Shown piece after piece: positions 5,886 to 9,528 of a DNA stretch of 9,528 nt. A program made the translations under genes and the position numbers. The stretch is from JABICX01 sp964528765 (lineage in GTDB: Archaea > Nanobdellota > Nanobdellia > UBA10117 > JABICX01): positions 1 to 9,528 of the forward strand of contig CAZGVA010000033.1 of assembly GCA_964528765.1 (NCBI GenBank), read 5' to 3'. How positions within the stretch are numbered: the stretch's first letter is position 1; every line of letters begins with the position of its first letter. Under the pieces are notes generated by a model. The model was not told where the DNA came from. It was given only the letters and a program-made list of their open reading frames with translations, and made no database searches.

Positions 5886-7268
5886 TTAAAGCAAATTTAA
5901 AACCATTTTTTTCACTAGCTTAGCATCTGCTCGGCCATTACTTTCTTTAACAATCTGACCAATTAAAAAAGACAATATTTTAGTTTTTCCTTGTCGATAC
6001 TGCTCAACAAGTTTTCTTTGTTTATTAAGAATGTGTTTGATAATCTCAAAAGTTTCATGCTCAGAGAGATTTATAAGATTAAGATCTTCAGCAAGTTTCG
6101 TTGGATTTTTTGGTTTTACAACCAATTTTCTCAAAAGTAACTCTCCTGCTCGTTCGCTAATCTTTTTATTTTCAATTAATTTCAATAACTCTGTAAAATG
6201 TTTTGAATTCAATTTTGTTTCACTAAATAATCGATTATTATAATTCAAAACCTTAAGCAATTGGACAGATATCCAACTAGCAACAAATTTCGGATCAAGT
6301 TCTTTTGAAACGTTTTCGTAAAGATCTGCTAACTCTTTCTCAGATACAATTGCAAGTGCTTGATGTCGATTAATATTATATTGGGTCATCATCCTTTCAA
6401 CGCGTTTTAATGGAAGCTCGGGCATAGACTCAAATATTTTATGCAACCCAAATTGAACCGGATTTATCGCAGGCAAATCTGAATCAACAATATAACCATA
6501 ATCTTCCTCAGTTTCTTTTTCTCGCGTAACTTCTGTCGCAGAACCATTCCACCTGCGTGTTTCTTGTTGAATTTTCTCTCCATCAGCTATTGCGTGTTTT
6601 TGTCTAAATATCTCATACTCAATTGCCGAAGCAACATCTCTGATACTACCAATATTTTTTATTTCAACTCGAGGATTAGCCCCAACACTAACATTAGTAT
6701 CAACTCTAAAACTTTTGTCTGAATTATATATTTTCAAATGTTTTACAATGGAAATAAGCTGCTTTAGGAATTTTTTGACTTCTTTTGATGAAGTAAAATC
6801 AGGTTCAGTGACAACCTCGCAAAGCGGAATCCCTGACCGATTATAGTCAATTAATGAATAATCTGACATGTCAATATGTTTAGGATAAATTATTGCACCC
6901 GGATCTTCTTCTAATTGTATTCTAGTTATTCTTATTTTTTTATCATTAATCTGAATATACCCACCACGAGACAAGGGATAATTGTATTGTGTAATTTGAT
7001 AATTTTTTGGTAAATCTGGATAAAAATATGTTTTTCTATCAAATCGCGTCATTTCGCAAACACCTGAATACAACGCAAGTGAAAGCATTAATGCCGAAGT
7101 TAGTGCTTTTTTATTAAGCATTGGCTTTGAACCTGGCATTCCTAAGCAAACTTCACACGTATGTGCATTTGGTTTTGCCGGTTTTGTTGAACAATAACAA
7201 AACAATTTTCTTTTTGTATTTAGTTGAATATGTATTTCTAATCCAATTTTAGCTTCGTTCAAATGCAT
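5886..7268 (-). CDS. gatB: Asp/Glu-tRNA amidotransferase subunit B
   Basis: GatB is the kinase/transamidase subunit of GatCAB. It binds misacylated tRNA, phosphorylates the Asp (or Glu) side chain with ATP and receives ammonia from GatA. It begins with the family signature KIGLEIHIQL, followed by LFCYC and HTCEVCLGMPGSKP; Cys 24, 26, 38 and 41 form the zinc site. DRKTYFYPDLPKNYQITQYNYPL, RIQLEEDPG, the segment ending in YNRSGIPLCEVVTEPD, and DTNVSVG follow in the usual order. The last 150 residues form the helical and YqeY-type tRNA-binding tail. At 460 residues it is close to the family norm of about 475. The coding start overlaps gatA by 20 bp. The ATG at 7268 is chosen, but GTG 7271 and TTG 7262 are alternatives. 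AGGTGAT at 7267-7273 would be spaced 4 nt from TTG 7262, so the short start deserves attention. GatE elsewhere in the window makes Asn-tRNA(Asn) formation the likely main role. Confidence 0.96.
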   Translation of the reverse strand: MHLNEAKIGLEIHIQLNTKRKLFCYCSTKPAKPNAHTCEVCLGMPGSKPMLNKKALTSALMLSLALYSGVCEMTRFDRKTYFYPDLPKNYQITQYNYPLSRGGYIQINDKKIRITRIQLEEDPGAIIYPKHIDMSDYSLIDYNRSGIPLCEVVTEPDFTSSKEVKKFLKQLISIVKHLKIYNSDKSFRVDTNVSVGANPRVEIKNIGSIRDVASAIEYEIFRQKHAIADGEKIQQETRRWNGSATEVTREKETEEDYGYIVDSDLPAINPVQFGLHKIFESMPELPLKRVERMMTQYNINRHQALAIVSEKELADLYENVSKELDPKFVASWISVQLLKVLNYNNRLFSETKLNSKHFTELLKLIENKKISERAGELLLRKLVVKPKNPTKLAEDLNLINLSEHETFEIIKHILNKQRKLVEQYRQGKTKILSFLIGQIVKESNGRADAKLVKKMVLNLL

Positions 7269-8517
7269 CACCTACTTGAATTATTTTTCCTTCTTGAAAA
7301 TAATTTGATATTAAATGTAACCCGACTGGCATTTTGTCAATTTTTCCTGCAAACACACTAAGATGGGGCAAACCTGCAAAATTTACTGGAACAGTTAACG
7401 CATCTATTCGATAACAATCAAGAGGTTTCATTTTATCAATTTCCGAAAATTTCGGTGCTATAATCGGCATTGTTGGAGCCACAATAACATCAACTTTTCT
7501 AAATACTTTTTGAAAATCATCAATAACCAAAGTACGCACACGTGATGCTTTCAAATAATATTCATCTTTAAAACCGGCCATCCGTACAAAAGTTCCTAAT
7601 AAGATTCTGCGTTTTGCTTCTTCACCAAATCCCTTAGAACGTATTTTTGAAAAATAATCATTAAAACTTCCTTCAACTTTACTTTCTAAACCATAACGCA
7701 TTCCGCAAAATTTAGCTAAATTAGTTGATGCTTCGGAAAGTGCAATAATATAATATGCTGGAAGTGATACATCAGTGTACTTTAAAGATATTTCCAAAAC
7801 TTTGGCTCCAAGTTTTTCTAATTTTTTAATTGCTTTATTAAGTTTATCTTTAACTGGTTTTGATGCTAAATTCATATACTCTTTTGGGACACCTATTTTC
7901 ATACCCTTTATTGATTTTCCGCAAAAGTTAGTATAATCTCGATCTCCCGTTCGATGATAATTTGAATCTGTATCTTTTTCTTCAGAAAAACTATTCGAAG
8001 TAATTTTAGATAAAAGCCATGCTGCATCCTTTACAGTTTTTGTAATTGGTCCAATTCGATCCATGGAACTTGCATAATCAATTAATCCATATCTTGAAAC
8101 TAAGCCATATGTTGGCGTCAAACCAACAACTCCGCAAAAACTAGCTGGACAAGATATTGATCCTCCCGTTGATGAACCCAGTCCAAAAACGTTAGTTTTT
8201 GAAGCCGCGACATAACCTGCAACACCTCCACTTGAACCTCCGCAACTTCTTGTTTTGTCATGCGGATTTTTTGGAATACCATACGCACAATTTGTTGAAA
8301 ACGTACCGAATCCAAACTCATCCATTGTAGCTTTTCCAATAATTACACATCCTGCTTTCTTAGCTTGTTTTACAGCAGTCGCATCATAAGTTGGTATAAA
8401 TCCCTCAAGTATTTTTGATCCCGCAGTTGTCTGAATTCCTTTTGTACAAATATTGTCTTTTACAACCAAAGGCATTCCTTTTTTCTTCAAATTAACTTTC
8501 GTTATCAGATAACTCAT
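7249..8517 (-). CDS. gatA: Asp/Glu-tRNA amidotransferase subunit A, short N-terminus
   Basis: GatA is the amidase-signature subunit that hydrolyses glutamine (or asparagine) and channels ammonia to GatB. The catalytic Ser-cisSer-Lys triad is visible: K20 in VVKDNICTKG, S96 in CGGSSGG and S120 in GSSTGGSIS. The amidase-signature block 91-140 (through ASFCGVVGLTPTYGLVSRYG) is intact; the STGGSISCPASF form is the archaeal variant. At 422 residues it is shorter than the usual 450-485. The catalytic Lys, normally near residue 75-80, is at 20, so about 50 residues of N-terminal helices are missing. The upstream region is occupied by gatC, whose stop overlaps the ATG (ATGA), so no longer in-frame start is available. 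AAAGG lies upstream as a weak ribosome site. It sits between gatC and gatB in one operon, the order C-A-B. Confidence 0.96.
   Translation of the reverse strand: MSYLITKVNLKKKGMPLVVKDNICTKGIQTTAGSKILEGFIPTYDATAVKQAKKAGCVIIGKATMDEFGFGTFSTNCAYGIPKNPHDKTRSCGGSSGGVAGYVAASKTNVFGLGSSTGGSISCPASFCGVVGLTPTYGLVSRYGLIDYASSMDRIGPITKTVKDAAWLLSKITSNSFSEEKDTDSNYHRTGDRDYTNFCGKSIKGMKIGVPKEYMNLASKPVKDKLNKAIKKLEKLGAKVLEISLKYTDVSLPAYYIIALSEASTNLAKFCGMRYGLESKVEGSFNDYFSKIRSKGFGEEAKRRILLGTFVRMAGFKDEYYLKASRVRTLVIDDFQKVFRKVDVIVAPTMPIIAPKFSEIDKMKPLDCYRIDALTVPVNFAGLPHLSVFAGKIDKMPVGLHLISNYFQEGKIIQVGDAFERS
7267..7273 (-). promoter_or_regulatory. Shine-Dalgarno-like site at the gatB start
   Basis: AGGTGAT on the minus strand matches the expected complement of the 16S rRNA tail and lies inside the end of gatA. 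It overlaps the ATG at 7268 but is 4 nt from an in-frame TTG at 7262. That is about the spacing seen for AGGTGA before the phosphoesterase gene. It may therefore mark TTG as the true gatB start. Confidence 0.4.
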
Positions 8518-8798
8518 ATTGTTTTTGGGCCTTTGAAAAATCCCTTCTCCTTATTTTTTGTATTTGAAAGTGCTTGTGAATTTGTAATGCTTTTTTGAAC
8601 ACAGTCTGAACTCATATGTAATCCAAATTCAAGAGTAGAAAAAGTAGGTTTTACACAATCAGTACTTACTTTTTTTAATTTAGAAAAATCTTTCAAAATA
8701 TCTCTAAAATCTTCCTCGAATTTCTCCACCTCTTTTTGTGTAAGATCCAATCTAGCGATTCTAGCTACATTCTCAACAATCTCTTTCTTAATTTTCAT
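8514..8798 (-). CDS. gatC: Asp/Glu-tRNA amidotransferase subunit C
   Basis: GatC is the small subunit that wraps around the GatA-GatB interface and stabilises the complex. Residues 10-45 show the family pattern VARIARLDLTQKEVEKFEED followed by the heptad-like ILKDFSKL. The tail NSQALSNTKNKEKGFFKGPKTI corresponds to the usual ALANAPExxDGFFxVPxVI ending. Length is 94 residues, normal. An in-frame ATG at 8831 would extend the frame by 11 residues, but these are encoded by the 3' half of tRNA-Asn, so the ATG at 8798 is chosen. Only three bases separate it from the tRNA discriminator base. There is no room for a ribosome binding site outside the tRNA. Cleavage at the tRNA 3' end would leave a nearly leaderless gatC mRNA. 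The stop overlaps gatA by 4 bp. Confidence 0.95.
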   Translation of the reverse strand: MKIKKEIVENVARIARLDLTQKEVEKFEEDFRDILKDFSKLKKVSTDCVKPTFSTLEFGLHMSSDCVQKSITNSQALSNTKNKEKGFFKGPKTI

Positions 8799-8801
8799 AA
8801 G

Positions 8802-8873
8802 CGTCTGAGGGTGGACTCGAACCACCACCACAGGATTAACAGTCCAGTATCCTACCTATTAGACTACTCAGAC
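8802..8873 (-). tRNA. tRNA-Asn (anticodon GUU)
   Basis: The minus strand folds into a complete cloverleaf of 72 nt: acceptor stem GTCTGAG/CTCAGAC (7 perfect pairs), TA at 8-9, and D-stem GTCT/GGAT with loop AATAGGTA carrying G18-G19. The anticodon loop is CTGTTAA with anticodon GTT. The T-arm is GGTGG-TTCGAGT-CCACC. The discriminator is G, as in Asn and Asp tRNAs, and CCA is not encoded. The anticodon stem CTGGA/TCCTG has a U-U mismatch at 28-42, and the variable loop has only 4 nt. It is the first element of a probable transcript continuing into gatC 3 nt later, whose enzyme makes Asn on this tRNA. Confidence 0.93.
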
Positions 8874-8891
8874 ATTACTTGAATAATAATG

Positions 8892-8900
8892 TTTTGTAAA
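8892..8900 (-). promoter_or_regulatory. Putative TATA box of the tRNA-Asn-gatCAB unit
   Basis: TTTACAAAA on the minus strand is centred about 23 bp before the tRNA 5' end. It is the best TATA-like element in the 47-bp gap after the 74-residue gene. It is weaker than the other boxes listed because of the C. No separate promoter is visible between the tRNA and gatC. Confidence 0.4.
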
Positions 8901-8902
8901 AC

Positions 8903-8932
8903 AGAAAAGTGGTGACTAGCTTAAGCTGTCAC
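8903..8932 (-). terminator. Hairpin plus T-run after the 74-residue gene
   Basis: On the minus strand GTGACAGC-TTAA-GCTAGTCAC forms an 8-bp stem with one bulged A and a TTAA loop (8912-8932), and CACTTTTCTGTTTT follows. The stop codon of the 74-residue gene is the loop. The layout resembles an intrinsic terminator and would separate this gene from tRNA-Asn. Archaeal termination depends mainly on T-runs, and these here are interrupted, so the call is tentative. Confidence 0.4.
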
Positions 8933-9145
8933 TTGTAGATTAGTGTAATATTCAATTTTTCCAGATTTTACTCGGGACCTTGGTATCATTAAAGCATCAA
9001 ATAAATTAACTTGCTCAAAAGTTAAAGTTATAATTCCTTTTTTTCGTGGAGCTATCTTTAATATATCGCCAATATCTATATCAAGTAAAGGTGATTCCCC
9101 TATCTCCGATATGATTTCTGACTCGCTTATTCGCACAGTTTTCAT
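8921..9145 (-). CDS. Hypothetical 74-residue protein
   Basis: I do not recognise this protein. It is short and soluble, with an acidic N-terminal half (ESEIISEIGES, DIDIGDI) and a mixed strand-rich C-terminal half (KIAPRKKGIITLTFEQVNL, then LMIPRSRVKSGKIEYYTNL). DIGDILKIAP resembles the loop entering a small beta-barrel, but I cannot assign a fold. It has no Cys pairs and no membrane segment. The ATG at 9145 has no clear ribosome binding site. TTCTTAAAG about 25 bp upstream could be a TATA element for a leaderless transcript. It is divergent from the Lrp/AsnC gene with a 101-bp gap containing two palindromes that share the half-site TATGGGA, so it may be a target of that regulator. It is followed by a hairpin and then tRNA-Asn. 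Confidence 0.65.
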   Translation of the reverse strand: MKTVRISESEIISEIGESPLLDIDIGDILKIAPRKKGIITLTFEQVNLFDALMIPRSRVKSGKIEYYTNLQVTA

Positions 9146-9178
9146 ACTACTCTAGGTTAGTGACGCTTTAAGAATTTA

Positions 9179-9195
9179 TCCCATAAAATATGAGA
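9179..9195. promoter_or_regulatory. Operator-like inverted repeat A
   Basis: TCCCATA-AAA-TATGAGA is an inverted repeat with 7-bp arms and one mismatch. Its arms are the same half-site (TATGGGA) as in repeat B at 9229-9247, but in the opposite relative orientation. It lies about 35 bp upstream of the 74-residue gene, just upstream of its putative TATA element. It may be a binding site for the adjacent Lrp/AsnC regulator. Confidence 0.4.
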
Positions 9196-9216
9196 AATTT
9201 TACAAAAATCGTTAAC

Positions 9217-9226
9217 TTTTTATAAT
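9217..9226 (+). promoter_or_regulatory. TATA box of the Lrp/AsnC gene
   Basis: TTTTTATAAT is a strong archaeal TATA box centred about 25 bp before the ATG at 9247, predicting transcription starting at or next to the start codon. Inverted repeat B fills the space between box and start, so a protein bound there would block initiation. Confidence 0.55.
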
Positions 9227-9228
9227 AT

Positions 9229-9247
9229 TATGGGATATTTTCCCATA
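9229..9247. promoter_or_regulatory. Operator-like inverted repeat B at the Lrp/AsnC start
   Basis: TATGGGA-TATTT-TCCCATA has perfect 7-bp arms around a 5-bp spacer and ends on the first base of the ATG. It lies between TATA box and start codon, the classic position for autorepression, which is common for Lrp/AsnC proteins. Its centre is 51 bp, about five helical turns, from that of repeat A. Confidence 0.5.
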
Positions 9248-9528
9248 TGGAACTTGACAACAAAGATGTCACAATTTTGAACAATTTACGAAAAGATGCT
9301 AAATTAACAACGCAACAATTATCCAAAAAAACAAATATACCAATTAGCACAGTCCATAATCGCATACGCAAGATGGAACAAATTGGTATAATTAAAGGAT
9401 ACACGGTTGTTCCTGATTTTGAAAAGCTAGGTCTTAATCTATGTGCATTTAGTCTTATAACTTTTGATTTTGATAAAGCAAAAAAAGCAGGTTTAACGCA
9501 GATAGCTATTGCTAAAAAAATAAAAGAA
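9247..9528 (+). CDS. Lrp/AsnC-family transcriptional regulator, N-terminal part
   Basis: The first 94 codons match the Lrp/AsnC family, DNA-binding proteins that sense amino acids or related metabolites through a C-terminal RAM domain. LDNKDVTILNNLRKDAKL (3-20) is the first helix region. TTQQLSKKTNIPISTVHNRI (21-40) is the helix-turn-helix. KMEQIGIIKGYTVVPDFEKLG (42-62) is the wing and linker with the family pattern GxIxGYxxxxDxxKLG. The RAM domain begins at about 65 and continues past the window end. The usual length is about 150 residues. The ATG follows repeat B directly, with no room for a ribosome binding site, and the TATA box is 25 bp upstream, so the mRNA is probably leaderless. Autoregulation is likely from the operator position. 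The effector is unknown. Confidence 0.92.
   Translation, partial: MELDNKDVTILNNLRKDAKLTTQQLSKKTNIPISTVHNRIRKMEQIGIIKGYTVVPDFEKLGLNLCAFSLITFDFDKAKKAGLTQIAIAKKIKE

Noticed and set aside
6031..6243. Plus-strand open frame of 70 codons
   Set aside because: Antisense to gatB, hydrophobic and Ser-rich composition of a shadow frame.
8118..8339. Minus-strand open frame of 73 codons
   Set aside because: Out-of-frame reading of the conserved amidase-signature region of gatA.
8799..8831. Longer gatC start at 8831 adding MVVVRVHPQTL
   Set aside because: These 11 codons lie in the T-arm and acceptor stem of a complete tRNA-Asn; the ATG at 8798 gives the normal GatC length and N-terminus.
8891..8902. 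Near-palindrome GTTTTGTAAAAC upstream of tRNA-Asn
   Set aside because: Considered as an operator; it is better explained as the TATA-like element of the tRNA promoter and shares no half-site with the Lrp/AsnC repeats.
1..9528. CRISPR array, insertion sequence, phage or toxin-antitoxin system
   Set aside because: No regularly spaced repeats, transposase, integrase, terminal repeats or paired small toxin/antitoxin genes were found; the region looks like core housekeeping DNA.

Overview
The window looks like chromosomal DNA of a small-genome, AT-rich archaeon (about one third G+C by eye). The archaeal assignment rests on an archaeal/eukaryotic-type EF-2, a GatE amidotransferase subunit (a family known only from archaea), an archaeal-style GatCAB set and TATA-box promoters placed about 25 bp upstream of start codons. 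The very AT-rich, compact layout and shortened enzymes suggest a DPANN lineage (Woesearchaeota/Pacearchaeota-like). That placement is inference. No insertion sequence, CRISPR array, phage gene or rRNA is visible, and no gene-free gap exceeds about 120 bp.

Layout from left to right. 1-514 (-): N-terminal 171 codons of elongation factor 2, cut by the window edge. 574-1746 (-): a very divergent polyprenyl diphosphate synthase-like protein. 1793-2242 (-): a small hydrophilic protein of unknown function. 2276-3694 (-): GatE, in a short form lacking the usual AspRS-like insert. 3718-4215 (-) and 4212-4811 (-): a YfcE-type phosphoesterase and a metallo-beta-lactamase-fold hydrolase in overlapping frames. 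4861-5322 (+): a HIT-family protein, divergent from the hydrolase over a 49-bp gap with a single central TATA box. 5330-5815 (-): an unrecognised protein. 5886-8798 (-): gatB, gatA and gatC (transcribed C-A-B). 8802-8873 (-): tRNA-Asn(GUU), immediately upstream of gatC. 8921-9145 (-): an unrecognised 74-residue protein. 9247-9528 (+): N-terminal part of an Lrp/AsnC regulator.

The central theme is tRNA-dependent amide amino acid synthesis. GatE (with GatD, not seen here) converts Glu-tRNA(Gln) to Gln-tRNA(Gln). In archaea that have GatDE, GatCAB converts Asp-tRNA(Asn) to Asn-tRNA(Asn). Here tRNA-Asn lies 3 nt ahead of gatC, so substrate RNA and enzyme probably share one transcript. Tandem operator-like repeats carrying a TATGGGA half-site flank the Lrp/AsnC promoter and may also affect the divergent 74-residue gene.

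Expression signals are consistent. First genes of transcription units have a TATA-like box centred 24-26 bp before the ATG and no convincing ribosome binding site, implying leaderless mRNAs. At least two internal genes have AGGTGA Shine-Dalgarno sequences. I see no clear candidate for an entirely new defence or mobile system. The most interesting points are the tRNA-Asn/gatCAB linkage, the reduced GatE and GatA, the divergent prenyl synthase, the shared TATA box and the TATGGGA operators.
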